Of a DNA stretch of 64,000 nt, positions 52,607 through 63,123 are shown in pieces. Numbering within the stretch: position 1 is the first letter of the stretch; the number at the start of each line of letters is the position of its first letter. The notes beneath the pieces are model-generated. The model did no database searches. It was not told where the DNA came from and was given only the letters and a program-made list of their open reading frames with translations. The translations under genes were made by a program, and so were the position numbers. The stretch comes from Vitreoscilla massiliensis (GTDB lineage Bacteria; Pseudomonadota; Gammaproteobacteria; Burkholderiales; Neisseriaceae): positions 639,053-703,052 of the forward strand of contig NZ_LN898221.1 in assembly GCF_001457815.1 (NCBI RefSeq), given 5' to 3'.

Positions 52607-53569
52607 TCATTGCGGTTCAATATCTTCTTCATCCAAATCAAAATCAACTTGTTGGCCCTGTTGCTGAGCCAAATACCATTCATTGTGATGGTGGTAACGC
52701 CAAATCATTGCCGATACTTCTTGCAACTTATGTATACCCACCCATGCACCGACGCCATATACCATTTCTGTAAACACAAATGGACTTTCCACATCACGAC
52801 TGTTAGCCACACTACCGGCAGCCAATACGGGTGTAATACCTTTATAACCCAAGGCCAAAGGTACCAACCACGTACTGGGTTTATCCTGTAATACCCAAGT
52901 CACTGACTGTGATTGCTTACTTGCCGCCATTTGTGTGGGTTCTTTAACTTGATAATGCAAGCCAAAATGAGCCAACCATGTGTCAAATGTTTGATTTGGT
53001 GATGACGCATCTGAATCTGTGTGCGTCAAGACTGATTCACTTTGATCAATTAAAAAATAAGCGGGCAATAATTTTTGCTTTAAAAAAGGAATGAGTTGGG
53101 GATGTTCCCCCAATAAATAAATCCCACCCACATCAACAATATTACCGCCTGCTAAGCGCAAGGTAGGAATCAGTGCTTGCAATAAGGACTTTAACTGGGC
53201 TTGTTGTTCATCTTGACTGGAAAGTTCAACTTCACATTCCAACAACAAAGACACGGTTAAATCCATTTTCCCTTCTTCGATAATAGGTGGTGTTTTGTTT
53301 GCATCACTGCCTTTCCCCATTAAAGTTGAAGGTGGACATTTGCTCTGGATAAAATTGCTATCACCGTAGCGCACATGGGTTTTTAAGGTGTGTTGGTGAC
53401 TGATGATGGCACAACCTGTAAACCCCATTGGATAATTAATCTTAAGTTTGCGGCTTAAAGCATGGGTAAAACCCAAAAAATGGGTAATGGCTGGATAACC
53501 ATAAGTCACACCAGCAATGGCATTGGCTGTTTGCACTTTAATGCGCTCAAGTAAAACATAAGCACTCAT
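52607..53569 (-). CDS. csy2: Cas5f/Csy2, crRNA 5'-handle subunit
   Basis: A 320-residue type I-F Cas5 that, with Csy1, holds the crRNA 5' handle. The N-terminus has the Csy2 pattern VLLERIKVQTANAIAGVTYGYPAITHFLGFTHAL; the central LRLAGGNIVDVG and C-terminal TPVLAAGSVANSRDVESPFVFTEMVYGVGAW are typical. It begins 4 bp inside the csy1 end. An acidic tail (FDLDEEDIEPQ) closes the protein. Confidence 0.95.
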   Translation of the reverse strand: MSAYVLLERIKVQTANAIAGVTYGYPAITHFLGFTHALSRKLKINYPMGFTGCAIISHQHTLKTHVRYGDSNFIQSKCPPSTLMGKGSDANKTPPIIEEGKMDLTVSLLLECEVELSSQDEQQAQLKSLLQALIPTLRLAGGNIVDVGGIYLLGEHPQLIPFLKQKLLPAYFLIDQSESVLTHTDSDASSPNQTFDTWLAHFGLHYQVKEPTQMAASKQSQSVTWVLQDKPSTWLVPLALGYKGITPVLAAGSVANSRDVESPFVFTEMVYGVGAWVGIHKLQEVSAMIWRYHHHNEWYLAQQQGQQVDFDLDEEDIEPQ

Positions 53570-54825
53570 TCATATTCCTTCACATCTGACCAAGCCACAA
53601 ATCGGCGCAATTCAGGCGCCATGGCATCACGCCACAATTTGGCTGTGTTATCCCCTTGTATGCGCAATAAATCGTTTAACCACAAAGAAAAATCGATGAC
53701 AATACTGCTTTCCCAGTCATTATTTACACGATCTTGCTGAAAGCCTACATCATCACGATAAGGATCCAACCAATACTGCTGTGCTTGGCTCAACTGACTA
53801 CCTTCCAACCAGCCAGCAGCTTGCTCACGGGCATACCCAGTTGCTAACAACAATACTTGTTCCGCAATCTGACCTGCTCGCTTTTGCAATAACTGACGGT
53901 TGTGATGATTTAAACTCAATTTCTTGCTGATGATGACCTGCCATAACTTCTTTAACTTATTGATTTTATTTAAACAAAATGAATAAGCACAATCTTTGAA
54001 AAAATTGCTTTTAGGCAAACGCTCACTGACTCGCCACTGTGGTGGTTCAGCACACAGCAAATACTGCCTACCAATGCGTTTACTGTTCAATTTTGAAGCA
54101 TTTTGATGATTACTTTTGGTAATGTTCAATACCGCAACATTTGGATATTTGGTGTGTGTTTCTGAATGATACTGCTGTTTATCAAATGCTAATTTAATGG
54201 GATTGTCTTTGCTACGGCTAAATTGAATGCGATCATACAATAATTGCACCAAAGCACTGGATGTCATTGGGCTCAATAAATGATAGCCATCTTCAACTGG
54301 GAAATATACCTGTTTGGCCAACACATGGCTGCTTAACTCTTTTGGTATATAAGCACTGCTAATTTTGTCATGCCATGTTTGTAATTCAACAGAATTTGGG
54401 GCAAATGAGGCGAACCATTCAGGATGTTGAACAAACAATTCACCCAAAGTTGAATTTTCTACCGCTAACGACAAAAAATCTCCAATAGGCGACCAAATTG
54501 CATTGGTATAAGCCCCATCCGCATCCACATTCCCGCTGGTCTGTGTACTCACCAAATAAGTAAAATCTGTTTGAGGTACCACATCTTTTAAATTGCTGGC
54601 CTTACTGCTGGAATGGGTCAGCTTGGCTACATGGGTCACCCCTAAACTGACTTGGTGGGCATTGTCAGCGATAAATTGAAACCAATGTTGTGGTAACAGC
54701 TCTGTATTGATTTGTTCCAACTTGCTTTCACTGATTTGAGCATTCTTTTTCGCCTCGTTTTCAAGCTTTTTGTTTTTTCTGTCTTGTAAAAAAGCATAAA
54801 CAGCATTGATGGCCTGTTGTTGCAT
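53566..54825 (-). CDS. csy1: Cas8f/Csy1, PAM-recognising large subunit
   Basis: A 419-residue type I-F large subunit that recognises the GG/CC PAM and contacts the crRNA handle. Recognisable stretches are QQQAINAVYAFLQDRKNKKLE at the N-terminus, HVAKLTHSSSKASNL (residues about 67-81), GNVDADGAYTNAIWSPIGDFLSL (about 99-121) and IGRQYLLCAEPPQWRV (about 255-270). The start at 54825 is chosen because GAGGGAGGG lies 5 bp upstream; an ATG 15 bp earlier overlaps that binding site. It begins about 18 bp after cas2-3. Confidence 0.94.
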   Translation of the reverse strand: MQQQAINAVYAFLQDRKNKKLENEAKKNAQISESKLEQINTELLPQHWFQFIADNAHQVSLGVTHVAKLTHSSSKASNLKDVVPQTDFTYLVSTQTSGNVDADGAYTNAIWSPIGDFLSLAVENSTLGELFVQHPEWFASFAPNSVELQTWHDKISSAYIPKELSSHVLAKQVYFPVEDGYHLLSPMTSSALVQLLYDRIQFSRSKDNPIKLAFDKQQYHSETHTKYPNVAVLNITKSNHQNASKLNSKRIGRQYLLCAEPPQWRVSERLPKSNFFKDCAYSFCLNKINKLKKLWQVIISKKLSLNHHNRQLLQKRAGQIAEQVLLLATGYAREQAAGWLEGSQLSQAQQYWLDPYRDDVGFQQDRVNNDWESSIVIDFSLWLNDLLRIQGDNTAKLWRDAMAPELRRFVAWSDVKEYE

Positions 54826-54843
54826 GTTTCCCTCCCTCATTCA

Positions 54844-57800
54844 TTATGCTTGTTTAAAAATGCCCAATTGCGGGTGATATTGGTAAATTTGTGTTCCTAC
54901 CCCATAAGAATAATCGGCAATGCGTATTTCGCCAAAAACATACTGCACGTATTTCATGTTGGTCTGCAACACATCTGCTATCTCTTGATAGCGCCCCTCT
55001 TCTGTCTGCTCAAACCACCAAGTATTGCCTGTAATCGGCTGCAATGCCACAGTCTGTATGCGTCCTTTTTCCAAAAGCTTGATTTTGTCATAATCATGTT
55101 CATCTCGATAATACCAAGCAGGTTTTCCTTGCTCATTTATCAACCGCAACCACACCAATTCAGGTGCTGAGCGACGAAACCCCTGCCGGCGTTGTAATTC
55201 ACCACACCAAAATGGTTGTTTTTGCCACCACAATTTGGCATAACCAGTTGTGCGTAAAGCAGTATTGTCTTTTTGATGCGGACTGTCCTTACCAAAACCC
55301 AATAACACTTGATAATAAGCGGCATGCTCCAAATGAATTAAATTGCCAAAATCTTTGGGCATTTTTTCGTTCAATTTGAGTAAATCCCATTCAGTACTGA
55401 TAGACACCTTAGAATCTGGGAATTTATATTGCTTCTCTGTCATGCATTGCTGAACATTTTTGTCTCTCAAATAGCGTGTATGACTGCGCTCAAATCCAGG
55501 TTGGGTAAACACAGCTTGCGTTACTTCCACCGCTCGCGATAAGGCACGATAATTGTGTTCCCAAATCAACAGATTGGGCGTTGTTACTTTCATCTGCCTA
55601 TGACGTTGCAACCTGCCCGCTAACTGAATCAAGGAGCGAGCGGAACTTGGCTCTACAATGGCCCAATCATAATCATGATCACGTCCAACTTCAGCCACTG
55701 AAGTCGCCAATACGATGAAAAGATGCTGTTTGTCAGGGCTTTTCATGATGGTATCTCGCACCTCAGCATGCGACCACAATGCATTTTTTTGATGGCGCTT
55801 CAGGATGCGATCCAATTTTTCTTCGATGGCTGAACGTTGTGCTAAGGTAAATTGGCTGTGGTAAACACAGAAATGCAGTTCAAAACCTTCAGCAATTGGC
55901 AAAGACATCAGAGCTTGAGCAACGGCAATTAAAGGTTGAATATTGGCAAAGCGCAGTAAACCTACTGAATACCGATATTGCTGTTGTTGTTCATGGTGAA
56001 CTTGGTGCAAACGCAAACAAGCGGCCTGTAAATGCTTGGCAATCTCAATATTCAGACTATTTTTGTCTTGTATGGGCATGGGCATGGGCAAAATCTTTGC
56101 ATAGCGGCTAATGTGTTTTTGTTGATCCAACGCTGATAGTCGCTTGTTTACAAACTTTATATGGGCTTGTTGGAATGCCTCAGCCCCTAAGCAAGTCTGG
56201 CTGGTAGCTGTGAACTCATCAAACCATGCACACACAATAGCCTGCGGTTGTTCTTGCTTTTTCGCCTCACGCATGTAACATAGGCGACCATGCTGGTATG
56301 CCTCAAACAAGGCTTGCGCCATTGCAGGAGGTATGGTGGCACTGGACAGTAATACTTTAGAACCCAATAAACCCGCCCAATGCACCAAACGAGTCAATGC
56401 AGGTAAATCTTCTAAGCCAAATTCATCGGGCTCATCAAGTATCAAATCAGAACCCATCAAGCGCAACATGGGTACAATCTGCTTCCCGCCTTTAACCCCC
56501 TCTGTTGCAGGAATGAGATAATCCACGGTGCACACCAAAATAGGTGCATGTAAAAACTTCAACCATTTGCGATTATGACCCAAACATTTATTCAATAAGC
56601 CATCAAACTCATCATGTTCATACTGTATGAGCATTTCATTGTCATCATCAGACTCCAAACTCTCTGAGCCTCTTTGCGCCCATAATGACGTTTCCTGCTG
56701 CTGCCAAAATGATTTTTCTTGTGCAGATGATACTTGATTGGTTTGATTGGCCTGTAATTTTTGGATGGCACTGGAGCCAATAACTGTGGCAATTTCATCA
56801 TCTTCCAATCCCAATCGACTTGCCAATGCAGAACCTGTTTGGGTGGTCAAAGTACGTAAACCAGTTGCAATACAAAAGCGCCCACCACCTTGCTCCCCAC
56901 CCAAGGCATACATGATTCTGGCATTGGCCAAAGTTTTGCCTTTACCTGTTGATGCCATATTGATACCGAAGAATCCCTGTGTCTCCGCCTCAGCATGAAT
57001 ATTGAAAGTATGTCGATAAGCTTGCTCTTGCCACTGATAAGCTTCTATTAGAGCACCAACACCCTTAGTTAAAGCCTGATTCATGCCCAAACTTGGTAAT
57101 TCCGCCATCAATCGAGGCAATTGTTTGGCCAACAAATATGCATAGTGCCCAACAGCCACATTGTGCTCATCCAATTTTTGTTTCAGTTGCTTGTCAGCAT
57201 CGGTATTCGCATAGGCCAGATAACTTTGATCTTGCCACTGTGGTGTGACTCCTGCAGCCGAATAACGATGATCTGATAACATTAAACACAAACGCGCTAC
57301 ATGGTTGCTTAAATGCCAAGTTTGCCATTGGTATTGAGCCACAACAGACAGGTTTTTCAAACTTCTTTTGGCTAAAGAACGGGCTTTGAAACACCATGTA
57401 TGACTTTGTGATGGCAAACCGGTAGCAAAAGTCCAATTGTCTTGTTTGTCTTGCTCAGTCCAATCTGGTAAGTTGACACGTGGGCTATTCCATTTGGCAT
57501 CAAATTCTTGCAACCAATCTGCATCTAATGATGGTGCAACCTGACCATTGTGTATGTACATGGGCAGGCGATGGTGCGAAACAATTAGCCAAGCCACACA
57601 TTGGGCAAAATTAGGCAATTGTTTTAAGTTTTGATTTTTTAAATAGTGTTCATCAGGTAAAAAAACTGCGCTTTGATCGGTTTGAATGGTCGCCAACTCT
57701 TGCAGCCATTGTGCATCCGTTTTACCCTGCACAAAAGCTTCAAAACACTTCAATGACACCCATTCATGTCGAAAAGGCTCAGATTTTTTACCCTGCTCAT

Positions 57801-58215
57801 TGGGTTGCAATTTGCGTTGAAACATGACATTGGCTTTTCCAAAATCATGAAATAAGCCCGCAATTCCAGCAGCCAATGCCACACCAATTAAATGGTTCTC
57901 ATCACCTTGATAGTCATCCAGCGCATAGCTTTTTTGTGTGCGATTCACCGCCACCCGCCCTTGCGCATCAAACTGCTGCCGGTTACCGACAATCCACACC
58001 AAGTCGCTGCGACTGCGTGAGCGCAGCCAATGGCAGGCGACGGCGGTATTTTTGCTGGCGGTTTTGCGCAGTAATTTGCGCACCGCTTGCAAGCCTTCTT
58101 CTGTCATCACCGTTTGCCAAGTGCGGTCGCCTATGCGGTCGGCAAACGCATCCAATACCCGCTGCGTGCGTTTAATCGCGCGTTTTTCGCATTGGCTGAC
58201 AAAGGTGACCATCAT
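54844..58215 (-). CDS. cas3: Cas2-Cas3 fusion nuclease-helicase
   Basis: A 1123-residue type I-F Cas2-3: Cas2 joined to the Cas3 nuclease-helicase, acting in both spacer acquisition and target degradation. Cas2-like N-terminus MMVTFVSQCEKRAIKRTQRVLDAF (residues 1-90), HD nuclease motif LFHDFGKANVMFQRK near residue 122, Walker A STGKGKTLANARI near 420, DEPDEFGLED (DExD) near 595, and a helicase motif VI-like LIQLAGRLQRHRQ near 855. The ATG at 58215 overlaps the cas1 stop by 4 bp. The first 300 bp are G+C-richer than the rest. It contains a uptake word near 56021. Confidence 0.96.
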   Translation of the reverse strand: MMVTFVSQCEKRAIKRTQRVLDAFADRIGDRTWQTVMTEEGLQAVRKLLRKTASKNTAVACHWLRSRSRSDLVWIVGNRQQFDAQGRVAVNRTQKSYALDDYQGDENHLIGVALAAGIAGLFHDFGKANVMFQRKLQPNEQGKKSEPFRHEWVSLKCFEAFVQGKTDAQWLQELATIQTDQSAVFLPDEHYLKNQNLKQLPNFAQCVAWLIVSHHRLPMYIHNGQVAPSLDADWLQEFDAKWNSPRVNLPDWTEQDKQDNWTFATGLPSQSHTWCFKARSLAKRSLKNLSVVAQYQWQTWHLSNHVARLCLMLSDHRYSAAGVTPQWQDQSYLAYANTDADKQLKQKLDEHNVAVGHYAYLLAKQLPRLMAELPSLGMNQALTKGVGALIEAYQWQEQAYRHTFNIHAEAETQGFFGINMASTGKGKTLANARIMYALGGEQGGGRFCIATGLRTLTTQTGSALASRLGLEDDEIATVIGSSAIQKLQANQTNQVSSAQEKSFWQQQETSLWAQRGSESLESDDDNEMLIQYEHDEFDGLLNKCLGHNRKWLKFLHAPILVCTVDYLIPATEGVKGGKQIVPMLRLMGSDLILDEPDEFGLEDLPALTRLVHWAGLLGSKVLLSSATIPPAMAQALFEAYQHGRLCYMREAKKQEQPQAIVCAWFDEFTATSQTCLGAEAFQQAHIKFVNKRLSALDQQKHISRYAKILPMPMPIQDKNSLNIEIAKHLQAACLRLHQVHHEQQQQYRYSVGLLRFANIQPLIAVAQALMSLPIAEGFELHFCVYHSQFTLAQRSAIEEKLDRILKRHQKNALWSHAEVRDTIMKSPDKQHLFIVLATSVAEVGRDHDYDWAIVEPSSARSLIQLAGRLQRHRQMKVTTPNLLIWEHNYRALSRAVEVTQAVFTQPGFERSHTRYLRDKNVQQCMTEKQYKFPDSKVSISTEWDLLKLNEKMPKDFGNLIHLEHAAYYQVLLGFGKDSPHQKDNTALRTTGYAKLWWQKQPFWCGELQRRQGFRRSAPELVWLRLINEQGKPAWYYRDEHDYDKIKLLEKGRIQTVALQPITGNTWWFEQTEEGRYQEIADVLQTNMKYVQYVFGEIRIADYSYGVGTQIYQYHPQLGIFKQA

Positions 58216-59168
58216 GAGGATGTGCCCCAAGCGGCCTGTAAGCTGGTTTGTTTCACCACATCAAACATAAAATCCAAAGCTTTATGCTCAGTAAACTTTT
58301 GTAGCACTTGTTGGCGAAACTCTTGTTCGGTCGCATTTTCGGCTGCACACACAAATGCCATCGGCAACACGATGGCATCTTTGACCAAATCGGCGATGTC
58401 AAACACCAATGCCCCGCGGCGGGTTTTGCCATGCATCACCGCAAAACCGTGTGGAATACCTAGTGTCCATAAGGTACAGGCCGCCAGCCCATACGCCAGA
58501 TAATTGCCATGTGAGAGAAATTGATTGGGCAAATCCACATTGTCGTGGTTGCGATTGAAATCTTGAACACGGCAGGTCTGCGCCGCATATTGATACAGTT
58601 TTTTGGTGAGTGTGGCCTCGTACATCAGCAAATCACCGACTTTTTGACTGCCGCCGCTGGCGGATTCATAAGCATTTAAGGCGCGTTCCAGCCCAGCATC
58701 GGCCGCGTTAAAGCCCATTTGCTGCAAATCACGGTCTTTTGCCCACACTTGCCGCAAATAAGTGACCCGCTGCAATTGCAAAGATTTGGCCACTTCCAAG
58801 CGTTTTGCCTCATCAAACCAAAACGACAGCCAGCCTTGCACATACTCAGTTGGCCTGTATTCGCTTTGCGGCGTCAGCCATTCGATTTCCGCCCCTGCAA
58901 ACAAGGGCGTGCCACCGCCACCACAGAAACCCACCAGCACACCGGCACTGGCCAACATGCGCATCGCCGCTTGTGTAATAGATGTGCCCGTGCCCAACAT
59001 GATGACGGTGGTATTAGCAATCGGAATATTCCAATAGAAATTTTGCTTTTTGGATTCTGTGAGGTACAAAACACGGCCGTCTTTTTGCATCACGCGACAA
59101 TGCTCAAGGTAATAAATGTTCGCGCGTTTTGAGTGCAAAATGGCTTTTAAATCCGTCAATGCTTCCAT
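58212..59168 (-). CDS. cas1: Cas1 integrase (type I-F)
   Basis: A 318-residue spacer integrase. It starts MEALTDLKAILHSKRANIYYLEH, typical of Cas1f. The catalytic metal ligands are Glu in LLMYEATLTKKLYQYAAQ (near residue 183), His in FAVMHGKTRRGALVFD (near 242) and Asp in DIADLVKDAIVLP (near 257). The start at 59168 is preferred over 59183 because TTGGAAG lies just upstream. First gene of the cas operon; divergent from the main array. Uptake words occur at its 3' end (58230) and at 58476. Confidence 0.96.
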   Translation of the reverse strand: MEALTDLKAILHSKRANIYYLEHCRVMQKDGRVLYLTESKKQNFYWNIPIANTTVIMLGTGTSITQAAMRMLASAGVLVGFCGGGGTPLFAGAEIEWLTPQSEYRPTEYVQGWLSFWFDEAKRLEVAKSLQLQRVTYLRQVWAKDRDLQQMGFNAADAGLERALNAYESASGGSQKVGDLLMYEATLTKKLYQYAAQTCRVQDFNRNHDNVDLPNQFLSHGNYLAYGLAACTLWTLGIPHGFAVMHGKTRRGALVFDIADLVKDAIVLPMAFVCAAENATEQEFRQQVLQKFTEHKALDFMFDVVKQTSLQAAWGTSS

Positions 59169-59421
59169 GTCAGCTTCCAACATTAAAGTTCAATGTCATA
59201 ATAGATGCGTTAATCAAGAAAAGATATGACGAAAATTAAACTTTCAGCGGCCTGTACGCAAATATTGCGTCATGCCAAACGAAGCGTTTTGACCTATATT
59301 TTTGTGTTAATTTTAATCCATTGATTTTTAATGATTTTATTCAAACCCTAAAAATAAAGGTTTTTCAGGTTTATCTGGCACAAATTGTTTGCTACCCTAG
59401 CTTGTGGCGAAAATCGCTACT
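59169..59421. promoter_or_regulatory. cas1-array divergent region: cas promoter and array leader
   Basis: About 250 bp, AT-rich in the array-proximal half (59290-59370), as expected for a CRISPR leader reading rightward, with a uptake word near 59248. A TATTAT box (minus strand, about 59199-59204) could be the cas1 -10 element. I found no match to the CreA-like spacer here, so direct control of cas1 by that RNA is not supported. Confidence 0.6.
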
Positions 59422-62400
59422 GTTCACTGCCGTATAGGCAGCTTAGAAAAGCACAATCACGCTACAACAACGCCCAAAGCCGTTCACTGCCGTATAGGCA
59501 GCTTAGAAATGTGGCTGTTATCGGCGATAAGGCCATGCCTGGTTCACTGCCGTATAGGCAGCTTAGAAATCAAAACGAGCCCCAATATCGGTTAAAGTGT
59601 TGTTCACTGCCGTATAGGCAGCTTAGAAAATTTTGGATAGCAAGTACAAAGTCTTGATTTTGTTCACTGCCGTATAGGCAGCTTAGAAAATACCATTGCC
59701 GCTAGAAAATGGTAAGCCTGTGTTCACTGCCGTATAGGCAGCTTAGAAATGAGGATGCTCCTCCAGCCTTTGCAATAATTCGTTCACTGCCGTATAGGCA
59801 GCTTAGAAAGCTTCCATCGCTATGGCTCCGCGCCGGTACCGGTTCACTGCCGTATAGGCAGCTTAGAAAAGCTTGTGTTAAAAAATTGGCCGCAATGCTT
59901 GGTTCACTGCCGTATAGGCAGCTTAGAAAGTCATCAGGACTTGAAAGTGGGCGCGTAGGTGGTTCACTGCCGTATAGGCAGCTTAGAAATTGCAAACCTG
60001 TATAGAAAGCCAACATGACCGGTTCACTGCCGTATAGGCAGCTTAGAAATGTGCTGTAGTGCCCTCTTTGCCGCGCTCTATGTTCACTGCCGTATAGGCA
60101 GCTTAGAAATATTGGTGGTGGTATTTCTTTAGATGAGGTGCGTTCACTGCCGTATAGGCAGCTTAGAAAAAAACGGGTTTTGGTCAAAGAACGCATCATT
60201 CAGTTCACTGCCGTATAGGCAGCTTAGAAATTGACGGGTTTTACTGTTCTAGTAAATCAATTGTTCACTGCCGTATAGGCAGCTTAGAAAATTAAAAAAC
60301 CCGCGAAAGCAGGTGTAAATTCGTTCACTGCCGTATAGGCAGCTTAGAAAAATGAAGCGTTCACCGTAGTCTTTAACCCAAGGTTCACTGCCGTATAGGC
60401 AGCTTAGAAAAACGGAGGTTTGATTGCATATCCAAGGTCTTGGTTCACTGCCGTATAGGCAGCTTAGAAAATGCTCCAAAAATTAAGACCGCATTAAGCG
60501 GCGTTCACTGCCGTATAGGCAGCTTAGAAATTGTGAATAAAAAGTCGCCAGTCGTGAGAGATGTTCACTGCCGTATAGGCAGCTTAGAAAAATTTGGTAA
60601 GTGCTGGCATCGAACTTGCCCTGTTCACTGCCGTATAGGCAGCTTAGAAATGTATTGATGTTGTCTGCTCGTCGCACCCAGTGTTCACTGCCGTATAGGC
60701 AGCTTAGAAAATTGCCAAGCACATGACTGCCAAACAAGCCAAGTTCACTGCCGTATAGGCAGCTTAGAAATGTATTTGCGCTTGCATCAATAATGCGATG
60801 TTGTTCACTGCCGTATAGGCAGCTTAGAAAGTTTCGGTTGACTTGTCTGCATACCTACAACGGTTCACTGCCGTATAGGCAGCTTAGAAAATGTAGTTAT
60901 CACAATACGTTACCAGTGTGTTGTTCACTGCCGTATAGGCAGCTTAGAAATCAAGAAATAACGCAACCAGTAGCGCACAAGCGTTCACTGCCGTATAGGC
61001 AGCTTAGAAAACTGTGATGGTGTTTGCAATTTTATGCTCCAAGTTCACTGCCGTATAGGCAGCTTAGAAAACTAGACAGATTGCCGTCGTAACGGCTATT
61101 GGGTTCACTGCCGTATAGGCAGCTTAGAAAACATCAACACCGCGGGATACCTGAACTTTCATGTTCACTGCCGTATAGGCAGCTTAGAAATAAGCACATG
61201 ATTGCTGACAGAACCCCGGATCGTTCACTGCCGTATAGGCAGCTTAGAAATCGATGGTGCAGCTAAAACAAGCCGAGAATTAGTTCACTGCCGTATAGGC
61301 AGCTTAGAAATCAAGGTGTCACTGTGTAATTTGTCACAAAATGTTCACTGCCGTATAGGCAGCTTAGAAATCAAGGTGTCACTGTGTAATTTGTCACAAA
61401 ATGTTCACTGCCGTATAGGCAGCTTAGAAACAACAGGGCAAGGCTGCGATTTATCAGGCCGCCGTTCACTGCCGTATAGGCAGCTTAGAAAGGCGGGCGC
61501 CTGTCCATCACGCTGCTGGAAAAGTTCACTGCCGTATAGGCAGCTTAGAAATTTCATCCGCTCAACCATTGCGTTTCATGAATGTTCACTGCCGTATAGG
61601 CAGCTTAGAAAATTCAGTCGCATGGTGTCTTGCCAAGATGAAAGTTCACTGCCGTATAGGCAGCTTAGAAAACGGTGGACGATGCCTGCGACGGCATTGC
61701 GGCGTTCACTGCCGTATAGGCAGCTTAGAAAAATTCGCTGCCAAGCTGTTGCAGCTTGCGACGGTTCACTGCCGTATAGGCAGCTTAGAAAACGTTGTTT
61801 TAGCCTCAAAAATAGGCAAAGTAGTTCACTGCCGTATAGGCAGCTTAGAAAACTGGAAAAGCCTGGCAAAGATGCTCCCACAGGTTCACTGCCGTATAGG
61901 CAGCTTAGAAAATGGAGAGATTGGCCTGAAGAGCTACGAGTAAATTGTTCACTGCCGTATAGGCAGCTTAGAAAAACGGGTGAGTGGCTGCATTGGTACC
62001 ACCTTCGTTCACTGCCGTATAGGCAGCTTAGAAAATCATGCCCCCAATATCGCGGCCAACGCCGTAGTTCACTGCCGTATAGGCAGCTTAGAAAAACAAT
62101 AGGTACAGCGTTCGCAGTCATCGCGTGTTCACTGCCGTATAGGCAGCTTAGAAATGGAAAAAACTTGTCTCAATGTACCGTGACGCGTTCACTGCCGTAT
62201 AGGCAGCTTAGAAATAATGCCGCGCCGATAGACACAAAAAAATGTGGTTCACTACCGTATAGGCAGCTTAGAAAGTTCAGGACGCGATGACTGCGAACGC
62301 TGTACCGTTCACTGCCGTATAGGCAGCTTAGAAATTGGCCACGGTTGAAGCTGCTATCGCTGATGCGTTCACTGCCGTATAGGCAGCTTAGAAATTGAAA

Positions 62401-63113
62401 GCATTGCTTTGCATCTTGGTGAAAGGGTTCACTGCCGTATAGGCAGCTTAGAAACTGAGTATCACAAGCGACATATGGCTGTGATAGTTCACTGCCGTAT
62501 AGGCAGCTTAGAAACCGAACTGTCAGAACAAATAGGGTTGAAAAGGCGTTCACTGCCGTATAGGCAGCTTAGAAAGCCAGCCACACCACCGGCCAGCCAC
62601 ACCACCGGTTCACTGCCGTATAGGCAGCTTAGAAAAGCAGTGCAGATGCCATCCTCCAAGCTGCCCTGTTCACTGCCGTATAGGCAGCTTAGAAATCAAG
62701 GTGTCACCTTGTGCACTTTCACAAAATGTTCACTGCCATATAGGCAGCTTAGAAAACCAAAAGAACCTGAGCCAGAGAATCCGACCGGTTCACTGCCGTA
62801 TAGGCAGCTTAGAAAACGAGCGGCTTTAAATTTGTCTGCAAACCCGAGTTCACTGCCGTATAGGCAGCTTAGAAACCAGCCAATGAAAGCCAACAAATGA
62901 CAGGCTATGTTCACTGCCGTATAGGCAGCTTAGAAAATCGTCCAAAAAGTCGACTTTCCCAACGGATTGTTCACTGCCGTATAGGCAGCTTAGAAAATGT
63001 ACAAATTGAATAACGCCGCGTAACAAGCGTTCACTGCCGTATAGGCAGCTTAGAAACAAGAAGCAAAAATCAATAAAATACCATCCTGCGTTCACTGCCG
63101 TATAGGCCGCTTA
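59422..63113 (+). CRISPR. Main type I-F CRISPR array, 61 intact repeats plus one interrupted
   Basis: The 28-bp repeat GTTCACTGCCGTATAGGC then AGCTTAGAAA recurs every 60 bp (some 61), giving 61 intact copies from 59422 and a 62nd from 63090 that is cut by an insertion sequence. Spacers are 32 bp, occasionally 33. Repeats are identical at the left (leader) end; variants appear only distally (G to A at 62254 in copy 48, G to A in copy 56 near 62738, A to C in copy 62). Spacers 32 and 33 are identical; spacer 55 is a relative; spacer 53 is a perfect 16-bp tandem repeat. The array reads away from cas1. After the IS (63966-63971 TAGAAA) another spacer begins and reaches the window edge, so the count is a minimum. 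Confidence 0.98.
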
Positions 63114-63123
63114 GGGCGTGTTC

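Noticed and set aside
59169..59421. CreR-type control of the cas1 promoter by the CreA-like RNA
   Set aside because: No PAM-adjacent match to TAGTGGGTATTGGT was found in this region, whereas a good one exists in the mini-ORF promoter.
59385..63095. Long open frames of up to 362 codons across the CRISPR array on both strands
   Set aside because: They are products of the repeat and 60-bp period (multiple of three); peptides such as SLPYRQLRK or FLSCLYGSE are translated repeats.
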